Notes under the pieces: generated by a model
What the model was told of the DNA's origin: nothing
Seen by the model: the letters and a program-made list of their open reading frames with translations, nothing else
Database searches by the model: none
Source: JACRCT01 sp036504155
GTDB taxonomy: Bacteria; Myxococcota; Myxococcia; Myxococcales; UBA5297
Reading direction: 5' to 3'
Length of the DNA stretch: 64,000 nt
Assembly: GCA_036504155.1 (NCBI GenBank)
Contig: DASXVQ010000154.1
Coordinates: forward strand, 1-64,000
Translations under genes and position numbers: made by a program
Part shown: positions 24,903 to 35,211 of the stretch, piece by piece
Layout of the letters: every line of letters begins with the position of its first letter
Position numbering within the stretch: position 1 is the first letter of the stretch

Positions 24903-25913
24903 TTGCAGATGACGACGCTGACGACGAAGCAGAAGGCCACGACCTGGGCAGCCGCGCTGGCCGCGGCCCTGCTGTGCGCCCCGGTGCTGGTGGCGGCGGC
25001 CCCGCGGATGCTCGACCGCGTCGCCGCGGTGGTGAACGAGGACATGATCCTCTACTCGGAGGTCTACGAGCGGGCCGGCACCGAGATGGCCGCGCTGGAG
25101 TCCGAGGGCCAGGCCACCCCGGAGAAGAAGAAGCTCGCGCTGCGCCACGCGCTCGACGAGGTCATCGCCGACCGCCTGCTCGTCGCCGAGGAGCGCAACG
25201 CCGGCATCGAGGTGGGCGACCAGGAAGTCGACATGGCGGTCGAGGACGTGCGCCGCCAGAACGGCATGGACGCCGCCACCTTCGAGCGAGCCCTGGCCTC
25301 CAAGGGCCAGACGCTCGCCGCCTTCAAGGACAAGATGCGCAAGGACCTGGCGGCCATGAAGCTCATCGGCCAGAAGGTGCGCGCCAAGATCAAGATCAGC
25401 GACGAGGACCTCAAGGGCGAGTACGCCAAGCAGAGCAAGGTCGACGAGGCCGAGGTCGAGGTGCACGCCCGGCACATCGTCATCCAGGTCGCCAAGGACG
25501 CCAGCAAGGAGGCCGAGGCGGAGGCCCTCAAGCGCGCCGAGGCGCTGGTCAAGCGCGCCCGCGCCGGCGAGGACTTCACCGAGCTGGCCAAGAAGTACAG
25601 CGAGGGCCCGTCGAAGGCCGACGGCGGCGACGTGGGCTTCTTCAAGCGCGGCGAGATGGTGGCCGCCTTCGACAAGGTCGCCTTCACCCTCAAGCCCGGC
25701 GAGATCAGCGACCCGGTCCGCTCGCCCTTCGGCTGGCACGTCATCCAGGTGCTCGAGCGCCGCGCCGGGAAGGTCAAGTCGTTCGACGAGGTGAAGGACG
25801 AGCTTCGCGACCGGCTGTGGCGCGACCAGATGCAGCGGCACACCGAGCAGTTCGTGGCGGATCTGCGCAAGCAGGCGACGGTGGAGGTCCGCGTGCCGGA
25901 GCTGAAGGATTGA
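24903..25913 (+). CDS. SurA-like periplasmic chaperone/peptidyl-prolyl isomerase
   Basis: This 336-residue protein resembles SurA, which chaperones outer-membrane proteins through the periplasm. The TTG at 24903 is favoured because AGGAG lies 7 bases upstream; the ATG at 24909 would be 13 bases away. Residues 1-33 form a signal peptide ending in VAAA. Then comes the SurA N-terminal opening DRVAAVVNEDMILYSEV and a helical domain to about 175. One parvulin domain follows at about 184-288 (HARHIVIQV, GGDVGFFKRGEMV, FGWHVIQVLER). E. coli SurA has two parvulin domains; here there is one. It precedes pdxA, as surA does in many proteobacteria, which supports the assignment. Confidence 0.88.
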   Translation: MQMTTLTTKQKATTWAAALAAALLCAPVLVAAAPRMLDRVAAVVNEDMILYSEVYERAGTEMAALESEGQATPEKKKLALRHALDEVIADRLLVAEERNAGIEVGDQEVDMAVEDVRRQNGMDAATFERALASKGQTLAAFKDKMRKDLAAMKLIGQKVRAKIKISDEDLKGEYAKQSKVDEAEVEVHARHIVIQVAKDASKEAEAEALKRAEALVKRARAGEDFTELAKKYSEGPSKADGGDVGFFKRGEMVAAFDKVAFTLKPGEISDPVRSPFGWHVIQVLERRAGKVKSFDEVKDELRDRLWRDQMQRHTEQFVADLRKQATVEVRVPELKD

Positions 25914-25992
25914 GGGTCCGGGCCCGCTCGAAGTCTCGCGGCTGAGGGCTGGGGGCACGTTTCCTCGTTCTTGAATCCCGAGGGGAGTCTCC

Positions 25993-27012
25993 GTGCGCTT
26001 GCCTCGCATCGCCGTCAGCCTGGGCGACCCCTCCGGGATCGGCCCGGAGATCACCGCGGCGGCCCTCGCGCTTCCCAAGGTCCGCCGCGCGCTGGTCCCC
26101 GTCGTCTTCGGCGACGAGCGCGCGTGGAAGCGGGCCTGCCGCATCGCCCAGGTTCCGGATCGCCTCGAGCGCCGAGCGCTGGCCTCCGCAGCCACGGGCC
26201 CCGCGCTCGTGCCGGTGACCACGCTCCGCGAGAAGGACCTGCAGCCAGGCAAGCCCACGGCTGCCGGCGGTCGCGCCCAGCTCGCCTTCTTCGAGCGCGC
26301 TCTCGACGCCGTCCTCGAGGGCCAGGCCGACGGGCTGTGCACCGCGCCGGTCTCCAAGGAAGGCATCGCCAAGGCCGGCATCCCGTTCACCGGCCACACC
26401 GAGGTGCTGGCCGAGCGCTTCGGCGCCCGAGTGCTGATGCTGCTGGCGGGCCCCAAGCTGCGCGTCGCGGTGCACACGACCCACGTCGCCCTCTCCGAGG
26501 TTCCCCGGCGGATTTCCACGAAGGGCATCGTCGAGGACCTGGTCCTCTTCGATCGCGGGTTGAAGGCAGGCTTGGGCATCGCGCATCCGCGCCTCGCGGT
26601 CTGCGGCCTCAACCCCCACGCCGGGGACGGCGGGCTCTTCGGAGACGAGGAGTCGCGGCTGATCGCACCGGCGATCAGGCGAGCCCGGGCGAAGGGCATC
26701 GACGCCTCCGGGCCGTGGGCCGCGGACGGGGTCATCGGGCGGGCGGCGGCCGGCGCCTTCGACGGCGTGCTGGCGATGTTCCACGACCAGGGCCTGGTGG
26801 CCTTCAAGCTCCTGCACTTCGACGAGGGCGTGAACTTGACCCTCGGTCTGCCCAGGCCCAGGACAAGCCCGGATCACGGCGTGGCGTACGATTTGGCTGG
26901 GACTGGAAGGGCGAACCCGGCCAGCATGACGGCGGCGCTGCTGCTCTGCGCGCGACTCGCCTCCCAGGTTCCCCAGGCGGCACGCGGGGTTAGGCTCGCT
27001 TCCAGAAAGTAG
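25993..27012 (+). CDS. pdxA: 4-hydroxythreonine-4-phosphate dehydrogenase
   Basis: This 339-residue enzyme of DXP-dependent vitamin B6 synthesis oxidises 4-phosphohydroxy-L-threonine with NAD(P); the product then enters PNP synthesis with PdxJ. The GTG start at 25993 follows AGGGGAG. Family features are all present: the opening SLGDPSGIGPEI, substrate-site GHTE (His135), and the three metal-ligand histidines of the family at His164 (TTHVAL), His209 (NPHAGDGG) and His264 (FHDQG). LGLPRPRTSPDHG (normally LGLPFIRTSVDHG) closes the site with small changes. It is cytoplasmic and lies 79 bases after the SurA-like gene, a conserved neighbourhood. Confidence 0.96.
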   Translation: MRLPRIAVSLGDPSGIGPEITAAALALPKVRRALVPVVFGDERAWKRACRIAQVPDRLERRALASAATGPALVPVTTLREKDLQPGKPTAAGGRAQLAFFERALDAVLEGQADGLCTAPVSKEGIAKAGIPFTGHTEVLAERFGARVLMLLAGPKLRVAVHTTHVALSEVPRRISTKGIVEDLVLFDRGLKAGLGIAHPRLAVCGLNPHAGDGGLFGDEESRLIAPAIRRARAKGIDASGPWAADGVIGRAAAGAFDGVLAMFHDQGLVAFKLLHFDEGVNLTLGLPRPRTSPDHGVAYDLAGTGRANPASMTAALLLCARLASQVPQAARGVRLASRK

Positions 27013-27091
27013 AAACCCCCTGGGCGACCGTGTAGAGTCCACTCCATTGATGTGGACCTCCGTGGAACCGTCGTCGCACGGGAGGGCGGGG

Positions 27092-28672
27092 ATGCAGGGC
27101 CGCTTGAAGGTTGTCGCCATCGCCGCTCTATGTGCGGCCGCTTGCGCCGTCGTCTCGGGAGAGGTGCGTGCCGCCGAGGCGGAGACGCGCGCGCTGGTCG
27201 AGCACCGCGACCTGCCCAAGGCCCGCATCGACCTGGGCTACGCGCTCTCCTTCCGCAACGACTCGCAGAACGCGGAGCAGGTCGACGTCTCCGCCAAGGG
27301 CATGGCGCCCTCGCACCTGCGCTTCGACGGCGCGCTCTGGTTCGGCAACCTGCCGCTGGGCTTGACCGCCCGCGCCAACTGGGAGCGCTTCGCGCTCAAG
27401 GGTTCCGACTTCGCCGGCACCGACGTCTCCTTCGGCGTCGACAGCTTCACGGTGGGCGGCGGCCTCTCGACCCGCTTCGACGTCGTCAGCGGCTGGGCCC
27501 TGGAGGCCGCGCTGGGCTACCAGTACGGGAGCCTGCCCATCATCGACGCCTCCGGCACCGCGATGGCCAAGGGCGAGGTCACCGCGCACGGCCCGATGAT
27601 CGCCCTGCGCTTCGGCCTGCCGCAGGGCTCGTGGATCCTCCCCGACCTGCACGCCTCGGCCGTCCCCTACACCATGGCGAGCACGCCCCTGGGCAGCAGC
27701 ACCGGCTGGGCGCTGGACGCCGGCGTCGGCCTGGGCTTCGGGGCGCTCAACCTGGGCGGCCTCGAGTGGTCGGCGGTGCTCGGCTACGACTTCTCCACCA
27801 CGCAGGTCAGCGGCGGCGGCGGCCAGTTCATCCAGCGCGCGCACCGCGCCAGCCTGGGCCTGCGCCTGAGCATCCCCGGCACCACCTCGATGGTCGAGCC
27901 GCCCAAGCCCAGCGGCCCCGGCCGCATCTTCGGCAAGCTGCTCGACCCGGACGGCAACCCGCTCGCCAAGCACCTGGTGGAGATCGAGGGCGCCCCTGAG
28001 CCGCTGACCACGCGGGACGACGGCACCTTCACCCTCAAGAAGGCCGGGCCGGGCCCCGTCGCGCTGCGCGCCGTCGAGCCGGGCCTCAAGCCCGCCGCCA
28101 AGACCGTCGACGTCCCGCCGGAGACGGACGTGAACGTCGAGCTGCAGCTGACCCGGCCCACCGGTCCGGGCACCATCCGCGGCGTCGTCTACGACAAGCC
28201 GGTCGACCCCACCAAGCGCGTGCCGGTCGCCAAGGCCACCCTCCAGGTCGCCGGCAAGACCTACGAGACCGACGAGAGCGGCGCCTTCCGCATCGCCGAC
28301 GTCGGCCCCGGCCTCGTCCAGCTCAAGCTCGTGGCCAAGGGCTTCGTCGCCGGCGACGAGGTCGTCCAGGTCCCGCCGGAGGCCGAGGCCAAGGTCGAGC
28401 TCTCGATGCTGCGCGAGAAGGTCAAGCCGCTCGCGACGCTGCGCGGCCAGGTGCGCGGGCCCGGCGGCAAGCCGCTCGCGGCCAAGCTGGCCATCCCCGA
28501 GGCCAAGATCGTCTCCGAGGCCAACGCCAGCGGCGAGTTCAAGTTCCAGGTGCCGGGCGGCAGGTACAAGGTCCAGATCGAGGCGCCCGGCTACGTCGCC
28601 CAGACCAAGACGGTCCAGGTCGCGGACGGCGACCAGGCCCTCTTCAACATCGACATGCACCCGACCAGGTGA
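27092..28672 (+). CDS. outer-membrane-barrel-like protein with carboxypeptidase-regulatory repeats
   Basis: This 526-residue exported protein starts at the ATG at 27092 after GGAGGGCGG, giving a signal peptide that ends near VRAAEA. Residues about 40-265 contain alternating beta segments with aromatic ends (LGYALSF, LRFDGALWFG, LTARANWERF, ALEAALGYQYG) as in outer-membrane barrels. From about 275 to the end there are three tandem carboxypeptidase-D regulatory-like Ig folds, each starting with a GRI/GTI/TLRG strand and carrying TTRDDGTFTL, ETDESGAFRI or VSEANASGEFKF. It overlaps the FecR gene by GTGA and heads a three-gene operon. It probably works as a surface or outer-membrane component. Confidence 0.8.
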   Translation: MQGRLKVVAIAALCAAACAVVSGEVRAAEAETRALVEHRDLPKARIDLGYALSFRNDSQNAEQVDVSAKGMAPSHLRFDGALWFGNLPLGLTARANWERFALKGSDFAGTDVSFGVDSFTVGGGLSTRFDVVSGWALEAALGYQYGSLPIIDASGTAMAKGEVTAHGPMIALRFGLPQGSWILPDLHASAVPYTMASTPLGSSTGWALDAGVGLGFGALNLGGLEWSAVLGYDFSTTQVSGGGGQFIQRAHRASLGLRLSIPGTTSMVEPPKPSGPGRIFGKLLDPDGNPLAKHLVEIEGAPEPLTTRDDGTFTLKKAGPGPVALRAVEPGLKPAAKTVDVPPETDVNVELQLTRPTGPGTIRGVVYDKPVDPTKRVPVAKATLQVAGKTYETDESGAFRIADVGPGLVQLKLVAKGFVAGDEVVQVPPEAEAKVELSMLREKVKPLATLRGQVRGPGGKPLAAKLAIPEAKIVSEANASGEFKFQVPGGRYKVQIEAPGYVAQTKTVQVADGDQALFNIDMHPTR

Positions 28673-30686
28673 TTGTGCGACCGACCCTCGCCCATGCGCT
28701 CGCAGCGCTCGTCGCCGCTGCGGCCCTGTCCCTCTCCAGCTGTCGGTGCGGCGAGCCGGCCAAGCCGCCTCCTCCGCCGGCGCAGGCGCAGGCGGGGCTC
28801 GCCGAGCTGGTGACGGTCGAGGGACCGGTCGAGCTGACCCGGGCCGGCAAGGCCGAGCCGGCCAAGGCGCCGCTGACGCTGCTCAAGGGCGACGCGCTGG
28901 CCACCGGCGAGAAGGGCCGCGCGGTGCTGCGCTTCAAGGGCGGCCGCGAGGTGGAGCTGGGCGAGAACGCCCGCTTCGTCATCTCCGAGGGCGCCGGGGA
29001 GATCTCGCTGGAGATCACCGGCGGCATGGTCATCTCCCGCGTCACCGGCGGCGGCGCCGGCGGCCCGCCCGGCGAGGGCGGCGTGACGCTGGCCATCCTC
29101 ACCCCCGGCGGCATCACCCGCGTCCCCCTCGGGGGCGAGGCCACGGTCGACGTCGGCGCCGGCGGCACCACCATCGAGGTCCGCACCGGGGAGATCACCT
29201 TCGTCGGCAAGGACGGCCAGAGCCGCGCCGTCAAGGGCGGCGAGAAGGTCGAGGTCGCCCTGGGCGAGGTTCGCATCGTGCGGCCCGGCGAGTCCCTGAC
29301 GCCGGACGCCGGGGCGCCCGCCGACGGGGCCGGAGCCGCGGTGACGCTGGACGCCATCCTGGTCACCCTCTCCGCCGAGCGCGGCGTGGTGCAGGTCAAG
29401 GGCGCCTCCGACGCCAAGTACCGCGCGGTGGCCAAGAGCGGCGAGGCGATCGCCCAGGGCACGGCCTTCAAGCTGGCCCCCGGGAGCAAGGGGACGCTCG
29501 CGGGCGGCGGCATCAAGGTCAAGCTCGCCGGCGGCTCCGAGGGCTCGCTGGGCAAGGTCGAGAAGACCGCCGACGGCGCCGAGAGCTACGAGCTGGGCCT
29601 GGCCAAGGGCAGCGCCCAGCTGGTCTTCGACCAGCCCGGCAAGAAGATCGTCAAGCTCGCGGGGCCGAACGGCACCGCCGAGGTCGAGGGCGACGGCGAG
29701 GCCACCCTGGCCTGGGCCCGCGACGCGAAGACCGGGCGCCTCGAGGTGCAGGCCGGCTCGGTCCAGGTGCGCTACCAGGGCCAGACGCAGGCGCTCTCCG
29801 CCGGCGACTCGGCCAAGCTCAGCAAGGGCATCTCCCTGGGGCCGCGCAAGGCGCCCCCGGCGGTCTCGCTGCCCGCCGGACGGCGCGTGCGCGTGTTCGC
29901 CAACGGGCTGCGCGAGGTGGCGCTGACCTGGCCCACGCTGCCGGGCGCCAAGCGCATCGAGGTCTCGCTCGACCCGGCCTTCAAGGAAGTGCTGCTCTCC
30001 GGTGCCGCGACCGGCAACCAGATCGCCGCCGCCGCTCCGGCGCAGGGCGAGCTGAACTGGCGGGTGCTGGGCGAGCGTGGCGGCGAGCCGTTGGCCAGGG
30101 GCCGGGCGAGCTTCGGCCCGGAGAGGGTCGTCGCCATGGCCGGCGGCCACCCCATCAACGAGGTCGCCGAGACGGGCTTGAAGGCGACCGTCTACTACCA
30201 GAGCGTGCTGCCCGCGCTCGTCTTCTCCTTCCCCGCGGTCGAAGGCGCCTCCAAGTACCGGGTGCGCGTCTACAAGGCCGACGAGCTGATCAAGCCGCTG
30301 GTCGACAAGACCGTCACCGAGCGCCGCTTCGCCGCCGAGCCCGGCAAGCTGGCCGAGGGTGGCTACCTGTGGAACGCGACGCCCCTGGGCGCGGCGGGCA
30401 ACGAGCTCGCCGGCGGGCGCATGAACCGCCTGGACATCGTGTATGACAACGCGATGGTGGCGCTGACCATCCAGGAGCCGGGGCCGGGGCCCCTGGGCGC
30501 GGGCGCGGAGATCAAGACCCGCGGCGTCGCGCCCCTGGGCAGCAAGCTGTTCGTCAACGGCAAGAGCGCGGCGCTCGACCCGCAGGGGCGCTTCGAGCTC
30601 AGCGTGCCCAGGGCTGCCACCCTGGTGTACCGCCTGGTGGGCGCCGACGGCTCCGAGAGCTACTGGCTGCGAGGTACGGCCTCCCG

Positions 30687-30690
<4 letters not shown>
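28669..30690 (+). CDS. FecR-domain lipoprotein
   Basis: This 673-residue lipoprotein starts with GTG overlapping the previous stop (GTGA); the lipobox is LSSC with Cys25. Residues about 50-210 show a FecR-like beta-helical pattern (LLKGDALATGEKGRAVLRF, VELGENARFVIS, EVRTGEITFVGKDG), and a second similar copy spans about 225-390. The C-terminal part (about 395-673) has Ig-like segments (VALTWPTLPGAKRIEVSLD, LVFSFPAVEGASKYRVRVY). In other bacteria FecR domains pass surface signals to sigma factors; many myxobacterial FecR lipoproteins lack that partner. Here the following gene is a kinase, overlapping by ATGA, so a kinase-linked signalling role is possible. Confidence 0.85.
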
Positions 30691-32435
<1,745 letters not shown>

Positions 32436-32565
32436 AGCCTGGCCTCCAGTGTCGGGCCGCAGGCACAGGTGCGACGGCATCCCCCGTTTGGATGGTTTGC
32501 GGCGGCCCTGGCCGTTCCGTATACGCAGCCAGTAAATTTTCAAGTCTCGAACGTTAAGGTGTCTT

Positions 32566-33489
32566 ATGAGCGAAGCCTTGGCCCATGGCCTGCTGCTGAA
32601 GAAGGACTTCCTGGGCCCCAAGGTGGCCCGCTACGTGGTGGCCGCGCCGGCCATCGCGCGGCGCCGGCGCCCGGGGCAGTTCGTGATCGTGCGGCTGCGC
32701 GAGGGCGGCGAGCGCATCCCGCTGACCATCGCCGACGCCGACCCCGAGAAGGGGACCATCACCCTCATCGTCCAGGAGGTGGGCAAGACCACCGCCGAGA
32801 TGGCGCACCTGATGCGCGAGGGCGAGAGGTTCCTGGACGTGCTCGGGCCGCTGGGCATGGCGACCCACATCGAGAAGCTGGGGCGCGTCATCGCGGTGGG
32901 CGGGGGCATCGGCATCGCCCCGCTGCACCCCATCGCCCAGGCCATGAAGGCCGCCGGCAACGAGGTGGTCGGGGTGCTGGGCGCGCGCACCAAGGACCTG
33001 CTGATCTTCGAGGAGGAGATGGAGCGGGCCTGCAGCCGCCTGCGCGTCTACACCGACGACGGCAGCCGCGGGGTCAAGGGCCTGGTCACCGACGCCATCC
33101 GCGCCGAGGTGGCCGAGCACGGCAAGGCCGACCTGGTGGTGGCCATCGGGCCGCTGGTGATGATGAAGTTCGTCTCCGCGCTGACCCGGGAGCTGGGCCT
33201 CAAGACCCTGGTGAGCCTGAACCCGGTGATGGTCGACGGCACCGGGATGTGCGGCGGCTGCCGCGTGACGGTGGGCGGCAAGGTGAAGTTCGTCTGCGTG
33301 GACGGCCCGGAGTTCGACGCCCACGCCGTGGACTTCGACGAGCTGCAGCGCCGGCAGCGCTTCTACGCGCCGACCGAGAAGAGCAGCTACCAGGATTTCC
33401 TCAAGCAGCACGACCACGCGCCGCAGGACTGCGCGCTGCGTTGGCCCGAGCTCGCCAAGACTGCGGCGGCGGGCGGAGAGAAGCGATGA
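32566..33489 (+). CDS. ferredoxin-NADP reductase-like small subunit (NfnA type)
   Basis: This 307-residue FAD/NAD-binding protein belongs to the sulfide dehydrogenase/dihydroorotate dehydrogenase electron-transfer family. The FAD-binding block is PGQFVIVRL followed by RIPLTIADAD; the NAD-binding block is VIAVGGGIGIAPL. The iron-sulfur motif shows Cys229, Cys232 and Cys244 (GTGMCGGC, FVCVDGPEF) with Asp224 where a fourth Cys would be in PyrK. In NfnA proteins an Asp is reported to complete the [2Fe-2S] site, which supports NfnA over PyrK. With the next gene it should form a flavin/iron-sulfur oxidoreductase linking NADH, NADPH and ferredoxin, possibly with electron bifurcation. It overlaps its partner by ATGA. 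Confidence 0.88.
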   Translation: MSEALAHGLLLKKDFLGPKVARYVVAAPAIARRRRPGQFVIVRLREGGERIPLTIADADPEKGTITLIVQEVGKTTAEMAHLMREGERFLDVLGPLGMATHIEKLGRVIAVGGGIGIAPLHPIAQAMKAAGNEVVGVLGARTKDLLIFEEEMERACSRLRVYTDDGSRGVKGLVTDAIRAEVAEHGKADLVVAIGPLVMMKFVSALTRELGLKTLVSLNPVMVDGTGMCGGCRVTVGGKVKFVCVDGPEFDAHAVDFDELQRRQRFYAPTEKSSYQDFLKQHDHAPQDCALRWPELAKTAAAGGEKR

Positions 33490-34976
33490 GCGCCCCAGAG
33501 AACGCCAAGCCGAACCCCGCGATCGAGCTGCCCGAGCGGGGCGAGCCGAAGATCACCAACAAGGAGCGCATGGCCATCCCGCGCCAGCCCATGCCGCACC
33601 AGGGCAGCGACGCGCGGGTGGGCAACTTCGGAGAGGTGGCGCTGGGACTGGAGGCGCAGGCGGTGCGCATGGAGGCGCTGCGCTGCCTGCAGTGCAAGGA
33701 CAAGAGCTGCATGAAGGGGTGCCCGGTGGGCATCGACATCCCCGGCTTCATCAAGAAGGCGGCGGAGGGCGACTTCGCCGAGGGCATCCGCATCCTCAAG
33801 GAGGACAACATCCTGCCGGCGGTCTGCGGACGCGTCTGCCCGCAGGAGGAGCAGTGCGAGGCCGTGTGCACCATCGGCAAGCGCACCGCCCCGGTGGCCA
33901 TCGGCCGCATCGAGCGGTTCCTGGCGGACTGGGAGCGCGAGACCGGGCGCATCAAGCCCATCGCCCCCGGAGCGCCGACGGGCAAGAGGGTGGCCATCGT
34001 CGGGGCCGGGCCCGCGGGGCTGACCGCCGCCGCCGACCTCGCCCGCTTGGGCCACAAGGTCGTGGTCTTCGAGGCGCTGCACAAGCCGGGCGGGGTGCTG
34101 GTCTACGGCATCCCCGAGTTCCGGCTCCCCAAGAAGATCGTCGAGATCGAGGTGAAGGGCCTGGAGTCGGCGGGAGTCGAGTTCCAGAACAGCGTGGTGA
34201 TCGGCCAGACCATCACCATCGACGAGCTGATCGCCACCTACGACGCCGTCTTCGTCGCCACCGGCGCCGGCCTGCCCAACTTCATGAACGTGCCGGGCGA
34301 GAACCTCAACGGCATCTACGCGGCCAACGAGTACCTGACCCGCGTCAACCTCATGAAGGCCTACGACCCGAACACCGCCGACACGCCGGTGGCGAAGAGC
34401 AAGGCGGTGGCGGTCGTCGGCGGAGGCAACGTGGCGATGGACGCCGCGCGCACCGCCCGCCGACTCGGGGCGGCGAGCGTCTACCTCGTGTACCGGCGCA
34501 CGCGGCAGGAGATGCCGGCGCGCCTCGAGGAGGTCGCCCACGCCGAGGAGGAGGGAATCCAGTTCCTCTTCCTGCACAACCCGGTGCGCTACGAAGGAGA
34601 CGCCGAGGGCCGGGTGGCCAAGGCCGTCTGCGAGAAGATGGTGCTCGGCGAGCCCGACGCCTCCGGGCGCCGCAAGCCCGTGGCCACCGGCGAGTTCGTC
34701 GATTTGGCCGTGGACACCGTCGTGGTCTCCATCGGCAACGGGCCCAACCCGCTCGTGCCGCGGACGACCCCGGGGCTCAAGACGAAGAAGTGGGGCAACA
34801 TCCTCACCGAGAAGACGACGGGCAGGACGAGCCTCAAGGGCGTCTGGGCCGGCGGCGACATCGTGCTCGGCGCGGCGACCGTCATCCTCGCCATGGGCGC
34901 GGGACGCACCGCGGCCAAGAGCATCCACGAGTACCTGAGCACCGGGGCCTGGACGGAGCCGGTGCTGGATTCCTGA
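33486..34976 (+). CDS. gltA: NADPH-dependent glutamate synthase-like / NfnB-type flavoprotein
   Basis: This 496-residue protein is homologous to the small subunit of glutamate synthase and to the NfnB subunit. The start at 33486 overlaps the previous stop (ATGA); the frame remains open back to 32469, but that part is antisense-like. The N-terminal ferredoxin-like domain holds eight Cys for two [4Fe-4S] clusters (CLQCKDKSCMKGCP and CGRVCPQEEQCEAVC). FAD binding is at IVGAGPAGLTAAADLAR, the second nucleotide site at VVGGGNVAMDAARTARRLG, and the FAD end motif at VWAGGDIVLGAATV. No large glutamate synthase subunit is in the window, and the NfnA-like neighbour argues for a role as the NfnAB large subunit. 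A strong hairpin terminator follows. Confidence 0.92.
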   Translation: MSAPENAKPNPAIELPERGEPKITNKERMAIPRQPMPHQGSDARVGNFGEVALGLEAQAVRMEALRCLQCKDKSCMKGCPVGIDIPGFIKKAAEGDFAEGIRILKEDNILPAVCGRVCPQEEQCEAVCTIGKRTAPVAIGRIERFLADWERETGRIKPIAPGAPTGKRVAIVGAGPAGLTAAADLARLGHKVVVFEALHKPGGVLVYGIPEFRLPKKIVEIEVKGLESAGVEFQNSVVIGQTITIDELIATYDAVFVATGAGLPNFMNVPGENLNGIYAANEYLTRVNLMKAYDPNTADTPVAKSKAVAVVGGGNVAMDAARTARRLGAASVYLVYRRTRQEMPARLEEVAHAEEEGIQFLFLHNPVRYEGDAEGRVAKAVCEKMVLGEPDASGRRKPVATGEFVDLAVDTVVVSIGNGPNPLVPRTTPGLKTKKWGNILTEKTTGRTSLKGVWAGGDIVLGAATVILAMGAGRTAAKSIHEYLSTGAWTEPVLDS

Positions 34977-34991
34977 GGCTCAGCGGCGGGG

Positions 34992-35037
34992 AACGAAGGC
35001 ACGGGCCGCCCGGAGACATCGGGCGGCCTTCTTCGTT
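34992..35037. terminator. strong nested hairpin after the NfnAB-type pair
   Basis: GGCCGCCCG (35004-35012) pairs perfectly with CGGGCGGCC (35020-35028) around a 7-base loop. An outer AACGAAG (34992-34998) pairs with CTTCGTT (35031-35037), and a short T-rich tract follows the inner stem. It lies 27 bases after the stop of the flavoprotein gene. Almost the same hairpin recurs after the next gene (36677-36703). Confidence 0.75.
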
Positions 35038-35211
35038 GCGGGGATCGGAGCCTCTCGCAATCCCGGTCGCGCCGCCCACACCGGAGGTGCAGGTCGCGAT
35101 CGCTCCGCGCGGGCCACGGGTGGCCGGCCCGGGCGCGCCTTGAAGCAAGGTCGGATCCTGTGTAGGTTCCGCGCGCTTCATGGCAGCACCGTTCTCTTCT
35201 CAAGGAGTCCC

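Noticed and set aside
32469..33485. N-terminal extension of the large flavoprotein frame
   Set aside because: The frame is open to 32469, but its translation is Gly/Arg/Ala-rich and overlaps the intact NfnA-like gene in another frame.
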